A DNA stretch of 64,000 nt. It comes from Rhizobium sp. R634. GTDB taxonomy: Bacteria; Pseudomonadota; Alphaproteobacteria; Rhizobiales; Rhizobiaceae. This document shows, one piece after another, positions 54,607-63,824 of this stretch; within the stretch, counting starts at the first letter, position 1, and each line of letters starts with the position of its first letter. The stretch lies in assembly GCF_002211305.1 (NCBI RefSeq), contig NZ_LOKW01000012.1:124001-188000 (forward strand), in the 5' to 3' direction. The notes beneath the pieces were generated by a model, which saw only the letters and a program-made list of their open reading frames with translations, was not told where the DNA came from and did no database searches. A program made the position numbers and the translations under genes.

Positions 54607-57017
54607 TTCGACCGACCCAGCCTTCTCAGCATGCTCGACGTAGCGAAGCCGATTAACAATACGAAGACGACGAGCAGGAAGGCATAGGACAGGATGTTCG
54701 TCGACAGCCAATTGGCGGCAATCAGGCGGTAGTTGCCGATCGACCAGGGCGTGGACGGCACGAAATCGAACCGGGTGACCGGCACCGTGTCGACCTTGCC
54801 TGTCTTGCTCGAATAGGTGGTGATGTGGCCCGATATCTGCGACCAGTTCAACTGCTCGGTCACGGCCTCGAGCCCTTCGCGCAAATCCTTCGCGGAAGGC
54901 GCCGTCACCACGGTCCATGAGCCGCCTCCCGCAGGGCTGGAGCCCTGAGCCACCAGAAGCGTGGCGGCATTGGACGGGGTGAAAATCTCCTCGGCGCCGG
55001 GGACGAATTGCAACGAGCTGCGGGAAATATCGAAATTGCGCCACAGCCACTCGCGGAAGGCGGTGATCCGGCTGCGAAACACACCGCCGCTGACTTTGGA
55101 ATTCCACTGTTCGAAGGCAGCGCCAGTATCGACGACCGCAGTCTGCGTATCGACAACGGGCCGCCACGACGCCTGGCTGGCGGTGGAGACATTGGTCTGC
55201 GTCAGCACGGTCGCCGGCATTTGCGAGATCGAGCCGATAAAGATCGCATCGCGATCGCCGATCGTATTCGGCGAGGCGACGGTTTCGACCGGGATCGGAT
55301 GGCCGGCCATGATCGCCATCTGGCCAAGAAGCGTGGCAGCGGCCGAAAGCGTATCGGGATCGACGCGGTCGATGAAGAGCGGCACGGGCTCAAGGTCGCG
55401 GCCATAGGGATAGGCTGTGCCGGCGACCGCGGCGAGGTTCGGCCGCTGACCGACGCGGGCAAAATCGGGAATGTGCAATTCCGACGTATCGAACAGGGCA
55501 AAACGCGGGTTGGCGCCGGCATTGGCGCCCGGCGTGCAGGCTGCATCGTCCTTGGTCATCAGGATCGCTTCGATGGCGATCGAATTGAGGCCGGGCTTGA
55601 AGTGACGCATCGTCATGCGGATCGGCAGATGACGGAGAATGCCGCCTGATGTCGCTGTGATCGCCACGGTAGAGGCGATGTTGCCATTGACGTAGATATC
55701 GATATGGCTGCCGGGCAGCACATTGTCGGTATAGGCGGCGTCGAGCAGCACCTTCGCCTCGCCATAGGCATTGGCGTAGAAATCGGCCGGCACGGCGATG
55801 TTGAAATCGGTCCGGAACCGCCGCCCCGAGAATTCGGTGGTCTTCACGCCGAGCTGTGACAAAGCGATGTTCGTATCGGAGAAGATCAGCGGCGCATTCG
55901 GCGCGCTCCAGCGTTCCGTCGTCAGCACGTCGCGGCGAATATCCGGAGATCTGTCCGTCGGAGCGACGATGGTGTCGATCGCCGAGGAGACCGCCTGCCA
56001 GGAGGGGCCGCTGATCAGCAGCACCGGCGAGCCGCTGCGCGGATCGGTAACGAAGGCGGCAAGCGCAGCACTTTCGGCCGCAGGCGGAAGGCTCGGAAAG
56101 AACGGCCGCAGTTCTGCCGCGGTGCCGACCAGCACGCTCAGCTTGCCGGGCCCGGCGGCCGGAAGCGAGCCGGTGCCGAAAGCGAAGACCTGGTTCGGCA
56201 TGCTGCTCAGCACCGACAGTCCCTGTGCCAGCCGCAGCAGCGGCTTGGTCGTTCCCGGCTGTTCCAGCGCCGGGACAACGATGTCAAACTCGGTCTTGCC
56301 GGCGCTGTCGACGCCGATGGCACGGATGGCGTCTGCGCTCGATAATTCTGCGGCATCCCGGCCGGCGAAGCTGATATAGGTTCCGGCCGGATCGATGTTC
56401 GACCACAGTTCATAGGTGGACTGGATGCTGCAATCGGTGCGATGGCGCTGATCGGCTTCAAAGGTGACGAGGTTGGCGCCAGGCTGCAGCAAACCGGAGG
56501 GAATTTGGAAGGTGACTGCGGACGGGCCATCCGGCGAACTGATGCGTTGCTGACCGATCGGACGGTTGTTGAGGTAGATGGTCAACGCAGACGCCTCGGG
56601 CGCGGCGACGATCGAATTCTGGTAGGCGAAGGTAAAGCTTGCCTTGGCCGCCGCCTGCTCCGGCGTCAGATAGACTGACCATGACCGGCGGTCATATTCC
56701 CCGGCAAGAGCCAGTTTCGAAAACGGCAAGACATAACGGCGGACATCGGCGGAGCGGGGCGGCGAAGCCGGATTTGCCGCTGTGGCAGGTTGGGGCGCAG
56801 ACGCCGCCGGCTGCGGCTCGGTAGCGATCGGTGGAGGAACGGCAGCCGGAGCGGGCGCGACGGGAACCGACGCCGCAGGGGGAGCGGCAGGCGCCAATCT
56901 CGGGGCGATTGGCGCACCAGGCGGCCGCTCGCCGGACATGTCGAAGGGCGCCGTCTGCGCCTGGGCGAAGGCGGAAGCATGGAGCAAAAGGAGCGACGCG
57001 GCGACGACTGTTCTCAT
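54603..57017 (-). CDS. bcsB: Cellulose synthase periplasmic subunit BcsB
   Basis: An 804-aa protein with a signal peptide (MRTVVAASLLLLHASAFAQA), a low-complexity Pro/Ala segment (about 30-85), the carbohydrate-binding and flavodoxin-like domains of BcsB, and a C-terminal TM anchor (NILSYAFLLVVFVLLIGFATS). Segments such as SGERPPGAPIAPRL, RRSWSVYLTPEQAAAKASF and TDCSIQSTYELWSNIDP place it in this family. It guides the growing glucan through the periplasm. Start at 57017, with the ATGA overlap of four bases with the bcsA stop. Confidence 0.95.
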   Translation of the reverse strand: MRTVVAASLLLLHASAFAQAQTAPFDMSGERPPGAPIAPRLAPAAPPAASVPVAPAPAAVPPPIATEPQPAASAPQPATAANPASPPRSADVRRYVLPFSKLALAGEYDRRSWSVYLTPEQAAAKASFTFAYQNSIVAAPEASALTIYLNNRPIGQQRISSPDGPSAVTFQIPSGLLQPGANLVTFEADQRHRTDCSIQSTYELWSNIDPAGTYISFAGRDAAELSSADAIRAIGVDSAGKTEFDIVVPALEQPGTTKPLLRLAQGLSVLSSMPNQVFAFGTGSLPAAGPGKLSVLVGTAAELRPFFPSLPPAAESAALAAFVTDPRSGSPVLLISGPSWQAVSSAIDTIVAPTDRSPDIRRDVLTTERWSAPNAPLIFSDTNIALSQLGVKTTEFSGRRFRTDFNIAVPADFYANAYGEAKVLLDAAYTDNVLPGSHIDIYVNGNIASTVAITATSGGILRHLPIRMTMRHFKPGLNSIAIEAILMTKDDAACTPGANAGANPRFALFDTSELHIPDFARVGQRPNLAAVAGTAYPYGRDLEPVPLFIDRVDPDTLSAAATLLGQMAIMAGHPIPVETVASPNTIGDRDAIFIGSISQMPATVLTQTNVSTASQASWRPVVDTQTAVVDTGAAFEQWNSKVSGGVFRSRITAFREWLWRNFDISRSSLQFVPGAEEIFTPSNAATLLVAQGSSPAGGGSWTVVTAPSAKDLREGLEAVTEQLNWSQISGHITTYSSKTGKVDTVPVTRFDFVPSTPWSIGNYRLIAANWLSTNILSYAFLLVVFVLLIGFATSSMLRRLGRSK

Positions 57018-59206
57018 CCGGCATTGACCTTTGCCGTCCGCTGCTGGGCTTCCTTCTCCGGCCGCATGCTGCGGAAGAAATAGATCAGGCCGCGGCTCGT
57101 CTGATAGAGCGACAGGCCGAGGAACCAGATGGTGCCGCGAATGATGCCCGGATTGCGGCGGCGTGACTCCTGGAACTGGGTCCACTGGTCGGAATTGGCA
57201 AACATCAGGTCGGCGATCAGGCGATGGTCGAGCGCGCTTTTCGGCACGTACTGGCAGCCGACATTGCTGATGTCGCCCGACGGCTCGATGTTGCGGACGA
57301 TCAGCGGCAAGGTTGCCAGCTCCGCGCCGCTATAGGGCCGGAAACGGATTTCGCCGGGCGCACCGACCAGCATCTCGTCGAGATGTTTGTTGAAGATATG
57401 GAGCCTTGCGCCGTGGACGGAGACGTCCTCGATCGAAGCCGTGTACCACTTGCCGTTGGCGGAGAATTCGCAGCGCCGGTTGACGCGGACGCGGCGGGAC
57501 AGAGCGCGCTCGCCGCGCTCCGACACGACACCGAGCGCGCAGCCGGCCATGATCAGGTTGATGACGTTCCAGCCGCCGACGACGAGCGTCACATCGGCCT
57601 TATAAGGCTCGGCATAGATCTTGTAGATGGTGATGACGAGCGCGACGATCTGCACCGCGAAGATGACGAAGAACGGACGGCTGATCTCCGACAAGCGGCT
57701 GACGGAAATCGATTCGTCCTTGGCGGTAACCTTGAAGGTGGGCTTGCGCGGATTGAGCATGACCGAGACGACGGCCGGCAGCAGATGAACGGTCTGCACA
57801 TATTCGTAGAGCTCGGAAATCCACGGCCAGCGGAACGAGCCATAGAGATAGTTCTGCATCATCAGATTCACGAGCAGGTAGGCCAGCGTATAGGCGAGGA
57901 ACTCGCCGCCGGAGGCCGTGAAGATTTCCAGATCGAAGAACAGATAGAAGAGCGGCGCGAACAGGAAGATCGTGCGCGGGAACGGGAAGAGCCAGAAAAG
58001 CGTGGAAGACATGTAGCAAAGCCGCTGCGGGATCGACAGTCCGCGCTTCAGAAGCGGGAACCGGAAGCGCAGGATCTGCATCATGCCCTGCGCCCAGCGG
58101 CTGCGCTGGCCGATGAAACTCGCGAAGGTGGCCGGCTGCAGGCCGGCGATGAGCGGCTTGTCGACATAGATGCTGTTCCAGCCGCTGCCATGCAGCGCCA
58201 ATGCGGTCTCGCAATCCTCCGTAATGCTGATGCCGGAAAAGCCGTTCTGGGATTCGAGCGCCTTGCGGCTCAGAACCGCGGCCGAACCGCAGAAGAAGGC
58301 AGCGTTCCATTTATCGAGGCCGCGCTGGATGATGCCGTAGAACATTTCGTTCTCGCTCGGCATCTTGTCGAAGGTGCGCAGATTGCGCTCCAGCGGATCG
58401 GGATTGATGAAGAAGTGCGGCGTCTGGACGAGGAAAAGCTTCGGATCGTCTTCGAAATAGCCGACGGTCTCGAGCAGGAAATCGCGAGTCGGTGCATGGT
58501 CCGCGTCGAAGACGGCGATGAGTTCGCCGCTCGAATGTTTCATGCCGTTGTTGAGATTGCCGGCCTTGGCGTGCTCGTTGCGGTCGCGCGTGAGGTAGTT
58601 GACGTCGAGATCCTCACAGAGCTGCTTGAGTTCGGCATGGCGGGCGGCCGCCGCCTGGGCCTCGAGCAGCTTGCCGGAGTTGCGCTTCTGCAAGGTGCCG
58701 CCATCATCAAGCAGCCAGACATGCAGCTTGTCGGCCGGATAATCCATGGCCTTGGCGGCGGCCAGCGTGTTGCCGAGAAGGCCGGCATCCTCGTTGTAAG
58801 ACGGCACGAAGACATCAACATGGGGCAGCCGTCCGGGATTGGCGGCGCGCGAGGGGCGCGGCGGCAGCGGTGTTGCGACGATGAAGAGGCTGAGCGCCAG
58901 CATCGCAACGCTGTACATCTCGGCAAGATAGAGCAGCAGGCCGGGAATGAAATTTTCCGGCTGGTTCAACGGCGGTAGTGTGTTGGTGGTGCGCCAGTAG
59001 ACATAGCGCAGCACGATCGACGTGCCGAAGGCGAGCGCCACCAGGCGCCAGGTGCCCTCGCCTTTCAGGATCTTGATCAGCGCCATGACGGTCACCACCG
59101 TGATGCTGGTGATAAGCTGGGTCTGCAAATTGACCGGAAGCGTGATCAGCACGATCATGCAGAGCGAAACCACGGCCCATATGACGACACTGCGGGCTTT
59201 GCGCAT
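57014..59206 (-). CDS. bcsA: Cellulose synthase catalytic subunit BcsA
   Basis: A 730-aa GT2 enzyme that makes cellulose from UDP-glucose. Catalytic motifs: DDGG (167-170), DAD (234-236), TED (329-331) and QRSRW (367-371). TM helices lie at the N-terminus and from about 400 on. A PilZ domain follows (RVNRRCEFSANGKWYTASIEDVSVHGARLHIF), which binds cyclic di-GMP and switches on the enzyme. The start at 59206 (MRKARSVV) has GAAGGAAGG upstream. Known as celA in R. leguminosarum. Confidence 0.97.
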   Translation of the reverse strand: MRKARSVVIWAVVSLCMIVLITLPVNLQTQLITSITVVTVMALIKILKGEGTWRLVALAFGTSIVLRYVYWRTTNTLPPLNQPENFIPGLLLYLAEMYSVAMLALSLFIVATPLPPRPSRAANPGRLPHVDVFVPSYNEDAGLLGNTLAAAKAMDYPADKLHVWLLDDGGTLQKRNSGKLLEAQAAAARHAELKQLCEDLDVNYLTRDRNEHAKAGNLNNGMKHSSGELIAVFDADHAPTRDFLLETVGYFEDDPKLFLVQTPHFFINPDPLERNLRTFDKMPSENEMFYGIIQRGLDKWNAAFFCGSAAVLSRKALESQNGFSGISITEDCETALALHGSGWNSIYVDKPLIAGLQPATFASFIGQRSRWAQGMMQILRFRFPLLKRGLSIPQRLCYMSSTLFWLFPFPRTIFLFAPLFYLFFDLEIFTASGGEFLAYTLAYLLVNLMMQNYLYGSFRWPWISELYEYVQTVHLLPAVVSVMLNPRKPTFKVTAKDESISVSRLSEISRPFFVIFAVQIVALVITIYKIYAEPYKADVTLVVGGWNVINLIMAGCALGVVSERGERALSRRVRVNRRCEFSANGKWYTASIEDVSVHGARLHIFNKHLDEMLVGAPGEIRFRPYSGAELATLPLIVRNIEPSGDISNVGCQYVPKSALDHRLIADLMFANSDQWTQFQESRRRNPGIIRGTIWFLGLSLYQTSRGLIYFFRSMRPEKEAQQRTAKVNAG

Positions 59207-59264
59207 CGACCTTCCTTCGAAATTGCTCAACCGGGGGCACCATCGGGCGCTCCAGGCATGCTCA

Positions 59265-60245
59265 TTATTTCCGGCAGGCGGCCGTCATGGCCGCATCGCC
59301 TATGCAGTCCGGCGACGGCACGCTAACGCCGATCGCCCTTGCGGATTGTTCGACAGGCGCAGCCGCCGGGGCCGGTTTCGCGCTCGCCTGCGGCGCCTCG
59401 CCCGGCAGCGGCACGCGCGGACCGATGGGCGCCGGCAGCGGCGCGATGTTCCGAGCCGGCTGCGAAGCCGGGGCGCTGCGAACAGGTGCCGTGCGCGGCC
59501 GGCTGACTACGGCGGGCGCCGGCTCGTAGCCGATCGACATCGGGCTGGCGCGATAACCGCCCTCGTCGGGATAGATCGGCTGACCGGTGCGTCCGAGCGC
59601 AGCGTCGGCGGGCGGCGGATTGCCGTACGGGTTCCATATCTCACCGTCGAAGGTGCCAGTGACGGTGTAGCCATAGACGATGCCGAGCAACTGGCGCTCG
59701 CTCGCCCTGGCGTCGCAGAGCCGCAGGCGCAGCTGGATCATGCCGAAATTGCGCGCCTGCGTGTTGGCTGATGCGCTCGAGCGGATCTGCTGCCAGGCAT
59801 AGATGCAGGTGTCGCCGGTGCGGCTTTGGCCGGCGGCATAACCGAAGGGGCCGTAGCTGTTCTGCAGGAAGGTCGCCGAGGTCGCCATCGGCACACCGGG
59901 CGCCGAGCGGGCCACTTCGCGGCCAATCGCACCCTCATTAATCATCTTGTAACCGGCGTTGCCGGTGCCTGGATTGGCGCCGGAGGCGCCGAAGAACTGG
60001 ACCTTGAGGAAATTTTGGCCGGGCACGGAGGATGAGGTAAACAGCGAGATCGTCTGCTCGACACCGTTGCCGCGCTTGCGCTCCACGACACTGACGATCG
60101 AGGGGCCACCCGGCGGCGGCAGGACCAGCGCCTTCTCGGGCGCAACGGTCTCTGGTCCGGACGGCTCGCGTACACCGCCTGTCGATGTGCAGCCGGCTAT
60201 TGCGCCCGCCACGGCCACCAGCGATATCGTTTTCCGCAAGTGCAT
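59265..60245 (-). CDS. bcsN: Cellulose biosynthesis protein BcsN
   Basis: A 326-aa protein of the BcsN family (PF17038), found upstream of bcsA in Rhizobiales. The chosen start gives a lipoprotein signal (MHLRKTISLVAVAGAIAGCT) with lipobox AIAGC. It contains the conserved SIVSVVERKRGNGVEQTISL, then AWQQIR, and a Pro/Ala-rich tail. Its role is to assist cellulose secretion; the mechanism is not established. An alternative in-frame start at 60281 would lengthen the N-terminus by 12 residues. First gene of the bcsN-A-B-Z-TPR operon. Confidence 0.9.
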   Translation of the reverse strand: MHLRKTISLVAVAGAIAGCTSTGGVREPSGPETVAPEKALVLPPPGGPSIVSVVERKRGNGVEQTISLFTSSSVPGQNFLKVQFFGASGANPGTGNAGYKMINEGAIGREVARSAPGVPMATSATFLQNSYGPFGYAAGQSRTGDTCIYAWQQIRSSASANTQARNFGMIQLRLRLCDARASERQLLGIVYGYTVTGTFDGEIWNPYGNPPPADAALGRTGQPIYPDEGGYRASPMSIGYEPAPAVVSRPRTAPVRSAPASQPARNIAPLPAPIGPRVPLPGEAPQASAKPAPAAAPVEQSARAIGVSVPSPDCIGDAAMTAACRK

Positions 60246-60611
60246 ATCTCGAGCCGCCGCAATCGTTTTCCAGACATCCATTCGCAGGTCGAAACGCGAC
60301 GGATCTTCGAATCAACGACCCACGGGTCGCCTACCGCACATAAACCGCCAACATGGTTAACGAAGAGTAACCAACCGCGCCTTGGCGTCGCCAGACGAAC
60401 CCATGCTGGATGTTGTTCGGACAACTCAACCCTATGATGAGCAAAATGATTCGCCAACAACTTAATCGGTCTTTCCCGGTCTTTGTCTCCGCGGCGATGG
60501 TGGAAACGCGTGCACAAAAGCGAGCATCGGAACGCTGCCGCGGGGACATGGGGAACCATGATGCATGGCCGGCGTTGCCTACCTGTCTGGGATAGGAAAA
60601 GGAGAACACCC
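60246..60611. promoter_or_regulatory. Upstream region of the cellulose operon
   Basis: A 366-bp gap between divergent bcsN and the small secreted protein. It has no credible gene, and must hold the promoters of both. A stretch of lower GC content at about 60340-60480 is suitable for promoter placement, but no strong consensus -35/-10 was seen. Confidence 0.5.
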
Positions 60612-60929
60612 ATGCGCAAGACCATGCTTGCTGCGGCCGCCATGCTGACCATCTGCTCTTCCGCGTTCGCGCAGAGCAGCGTCATCGTCACCGATCCCGC
60701 ACCGACCAGCTCGACTGTCGTACTGCCCGGCGAGGTGCGCACTTACGTGATGGAGCAAAATACGCCGTCCGTCGTCTATGAAGGCGATGTCGTGGTCGGC
60801 ACGACACTGCCTGATACGATCGAAGTGCATACCGTGCCGAATGTCGACGGCTACGCCTATACCGTCGTCAACGACCGGCGCGTCATCGTCGAGCCGCAGA
60901 CGCATCGCGTGATCCAGGTTCTGGAATAA
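60612..60929 (+). CDS. Small secreted DUF1236-type protein
   Basis: A 105-aa exported protein. AAGGAG stands before the ATG at 60612, followed by a signal peptide MRKTMLAAAAMLTICSSAFA. The mature part (PGEVRTYVMEQNTPSVVYEGDVVVGTTLP then VVNDRRVIVEPQTHRVIQVLE) matches DUF1236, a family of small periplasmic proteins abundant in rhizobia. The C-terminal DRRVIVEPQTHRVIQVL is the diagnostic part. Function unknown. Confidence 0.85.
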   Translation: MRKTMLAAAAMLTICSSAFAQSSVIVTDPAPTSSTVVLPGEVRTYVMEQNTPSVVYEGDVVVGTTLPDTIEVHTVPNVDGYAYTVVNDRRVIVEPQTHRVIQVLE

Positions 60930-60969
60930 CACGATCTGAAGGGAGCGGGGGTGCGGCTCTGTTGCGGCC

Positions 60970-62613
60970 TCACGCCCGCTCGCCTTGCGTTCCCCCTGGC
61001 ACGTTCAAGATGTCGCGGATCTTGTGGGCCAGTTGCTCCAGGCTGAAGGGCTTGGCGAGCAGGGAAACACCGTGATCGAGCACGCCATTATGGACAATGG
61101 CATTGCGCGTGTAGCCGGTCGTATAGAGGATGCGGATCGCCGGCCATCTTTCCTCGACGATATCGGCAAGCTGCCGTCCGCTCATCTCGGGCATGACGAT
61201 ATCCGTGAATATCAGGTCCACCGCCGCATTTTTCTCAAGAATGAGAAGCGCCTCCGTGCCGCTTCCCGCCTGCAAAACGGTATAGCCCAGCTCGTGCAGG
61301 CTTTCGGCAGTCATGGTGCGGACGTGTTCGTCGTCCTCCACCACCAGAATAGTATCATTCGCGCTGCCCTGAGGGATCGGTTGAGAGCCGCCGGTCGACC
61401 GGGCGTCGGCCGCACCGACATGCCTCGGTAGGTAGATCTTGACCGTCGTGCCTCTGTCGATCTCCGAGTAGATCTTGATGTGGCCCCTGCTCTGCTTGAT
61501 GTAGCCATAGACTTGGCTGAGGCCGAGGCCGGTCCCCTTGCCCGGCCCTTTGGTCGTGTAGAACGGATCGAAGGCGCGATCGATCACATCAGGCGACATG
61601 CCGGTGCCTGTGTCGGTGATGCTAACCATCACATATTGGCCGGCGTCCACCTCCGAATGCATGCGCGCATATCGCTCGTCGAGTTCGGTGTTGGCGGTTT
61701 CGATCGTCAGATGACCGCCGCCCGGCATGGCGTCGCGGGCGTTGACGGCAAGATTCAGCATGGCGTTTTCAAGCTGGCTGAGATCGGCAAAGCTTGGCCA
61801 GAGACCGCCGGCAAGCACGGTCTCGATACGGATATGCTCGCCGAGCGTCCGCCGCAGCAATTCCGACATGCCGCCGACCAGCTTGTTGACATCGATGACC
61901 TCAGGAGCCAGCGGTTGCTGGCGCGAGAAGGCGAGAAGACGCGCGGTCAACACCGCCGCCCGCTGCGCCCCGTCCTTTGCATTCTGGATGGAATTCAGCA
62001 AGCGCGGATCCTCGTTTCCGGTCAAGCGCCGCTGGGCGAGATCGAGATTGCCGATGATGATCGCCAGCATGTTGTTGAAATCATGGGCAACGCCGCCCGT
62101 CAGCTGGCCGATCGTCTCCATCTTCTGCAGCTGGCGCACCTGTGCCTGAGCGGCGGCATTCTCTTCCATTTCATGCCTGAGCTCAGCGGTACGCTGTGCC
62201 ACAGTCTCTTCCAGGCGTTCGTTGAACGTATTGAGTTCGTCGCGAAGGCGGCTCTGCCTGGAATGAGAGACGATGATCATTTCCATCAGGCCGATGATGA
62301 TAACAGCATTGATGAGATAGGTCGAAAGGCCGACCCATTGCCCGGCACTGACGGGCCAGAAGACATCGTGCGGCTCGACGAAGAATTGCTGGACGATGAA
62401 ACAGGCGAGCATGGCCGCGACAAGGCCGGGGCCCGCGCCGCCGATGAAGCTCGCGAACAAGATCGCCGGAAGGAAACTCAGGAAAGGAAAACCGGAAAGA
62501 TAATCGCTGGCGGCGAGCCTCAGAAGAAACGTCAATCCAACCGCGGCGAAAGCCAGCGGATATGTAAAAGCGGGCCTCTGACGCAACCAGTCCGTGGCAC
62601 TCAGCAAATCCAT
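60970..62613 (-). CDS. Hybrid sensor histidine kinase with receiver domain
   Basis: A 547-aa protein. Four TM helices at the N-terminus form a DUF4118-like (KdpD-type) sensor. A short coiled coil follows, then the HisKA domain with phospho-acceptor His177 (GGVAHDFNNMLA) and a HATPase domain (NAVNARDAMPGGG-like, FDPFYTTKGPGKGTGLGLSQVYGYI). A C-terminal receiver domain holds the phospho-Asp in LIFTDIVMPEMSG. Such hybrids in rhizobia signal through a phosphorelay. Start at 62613 after GGAGGGAAG. Divergent from the receiver gene at 62779. Confidence 0.93.
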   Translation of the reverse strand: MDLLSATDWLRQRPAFTYPLAFAAVGLTFLLRLAASDYLSGFPFLSFLPAILFASFIGGAGPGLVAAMLACFIVQQFFVEPHDVFWPVSAGQWVGLSTYLINAVIIIGLMEMIIVSHSRQSRLRDELNTFNERLEETVAQRTAELRHEMEENAAAQAQVRQLQKMETIGQLTGGVAHDFNNMLAIIIGNLDLAQRRLTGNEDPRLLNSIQNAKDGAQRAAVLTARLLAFSRQQPLAPEVIDVNKLVGGMSELLRRTLGEHIRIETVLAGGLWPSFADLSQLENAMLNLAVNARDAMPGGGHLTIETANTELDERYARMHSEVDAGQYVMVSITDTGTGMSPDVIDRAFDPFYTTKGPGKGTGLGLSQVYGYIKQSRGHIKIYSEIDRGTTVKIYLPRHVGAADARSTGGSQPIPQGSANDTILVVEDDEHVRTMTAESLHELGYTVLQAGSGTEALLILEKNAAVDLIFTDIVMPEMSGRQLADIVEERWPAIRILYTTGYTRNAIVHNGVLDHGVSLLAKPFSLEQLAHKIRDILNVPGGTQGERA

Positions 62614-62778
62614 TCCAGACTCTTCCCTCCGCTTCGACACCGGCATTCCAGCTTTTACACATCGAATTTCGCCCGGCAATATGCAGTTTCTCGCACTGCC
62701 GGGCCGGACGTCTTGACGAGCCGCACAAGCAGTCCACATATCTCCATGCCCGGCAAGGGAAATGGGTGGACGGGAATC

Positions 62779-63123
62779 ATGAAAGACATATTCATCGTCG
62801 AAGACGATGCTCTGATCGCCATGCTGCTCGAGGATATGCTCGGCGACCTTGGCTACCGGGTCTGCGCGAGCGCCCCTGATCTGGAACGGGCGCTGGCAAC
62901 CGCCAAAGACTCGGAATTCGATGCCGCGATCCTGGACGTCTCCCTTGCCGGCCACAGCTCACTGCCCGTCGCAAAGCTGCTCGACGAACGCGGCAAACCC
63001 TATCTCTTCGCAACCGGGTATGGCAGTGCGCCGGAAGGCAGCGCAGGCACGCTGCCCGTCTTGCGTAAACCCTTCCAGCTCAGCGAGCTCGAAGAGGCGA
63101 TGAAGCGGCTGACCGCAGCCTAA
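62779..63123 (+). CDS. Single-domain receiver (FAT GUY type)
   Basis: A 114-aa stand-alone response-regulator receiver. Acidic residues lie at Glu8, Asp9 and Asp10; the phospho-acceptor is Asp53 (AILDVSLAGH). The segment PYLFATGYGS at 74-83 matches the PFxFATG[G/Y] motif of the FAT GUY receivers described for Sma0114 of S. meliloti. Lys96 follows in PVLRKPF. It has no output domain. It is divergent from the hybrid kinase and probably part of its phosphorelay. Confidence 0.9.
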   Translation: MKDIFIVEDDALIAMLLEDMLGDLGYRVCASAPDLERALATAKDSEFDAAILDVSLAGHSSLPVAKLLDERGKPYLFATGYGSAPEGSAGTLPVLRKPFQLSELEEAMKRLTAA

Positions 63124-63132
63124 ACTTCCTGC

Positions 63133-63675
63133 TCAGCGCACCTGATCGAGCAGACGCTTGCATTCCAGGAGATCGTAAAGCGCCTCCTGCAGCAGCGCCC
63201 TGTCTTCCTTGCCGACGCTCGACTTGCCGATCGAAACCTCAGGCTGATCGTCGTCTCCGGCGACGAAGTTGAAGAAGCGGCGGGTGATCGGCGGCTTGGC
63301 GCGCCCGACGATCTGATCTTCCTCGGCCATGCCTACTCTCGGTTCGCCGGCGCCCGCATCCTGCACGCCCGACGCAAGTGCCTCGACACTGGCGAGATCG
63401 CCATGGCCAACGGCGACGACGAACTTGTTGCCGTTGGTCTTCAGAAGCTTCTGCACACCCTTGATCGTATAGCCGTGATCATAGAGGAGATGCCGGATGC
63501 CCTTGAGGAGATCCACGTCCTCCGGCCGATAATAACGACGGCCGCCGCCGCGCTTCATCGGCTTGATCTGGGGAAAGCGCGTTTCCCAGAAGCGCAGCAC
63601 ATGCTGCGGCAGATCAAGATCGTCTGCAACTTCGCTGATGGTGCGAAAGGCATCGGGGCTCTTGTCCAACGTCAT
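63133..63675 (-). CDS. MerR family transcriptional regulator
   Basis: A 180-aa regulator with the MerR winged helix at the N-terminus: [49 protein letters not shown]. The rest is a helical and disordered stretch without the cysteines of metal-sensing MerR proteins. Its location directly downstream of ihfA is conserved in alphaproteobacteria. Its ligand is unknown. The ATG at 63675 is the first in frame before the HTH. Confidence 0.9.
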   Translation of the reverse strand: MTLDKSPDAFRTISEVADDLDLPQHVLRFWETRFPQIKPMKRGGGRRYYRPEDVDLLKGIRHLLYDHGYTIKGVQKLLKTNGNKFVVAVGHGDLASVEALASGVQDAGAGEPRVGMAEEDQIVGRAKPPITRRFFNFVAGDDDQPEVSIGKSSVGKEDRALLQEALYDLLECKRLLDQVR

Positions 63676-63824
63676 ACTGCTACGTGACCTCGCGGCTCAA
63701 TCCAACGGCGACTCATCATATTTCAAAGGTTTGGCGCCGACAATTCAAGTCATGTCTTGACGTTGCGCACAACCAAGGACAGCGCGAGAGGAAAAAACTG
63801 CCGTTGGGAAACGGGAAGCGGCGA

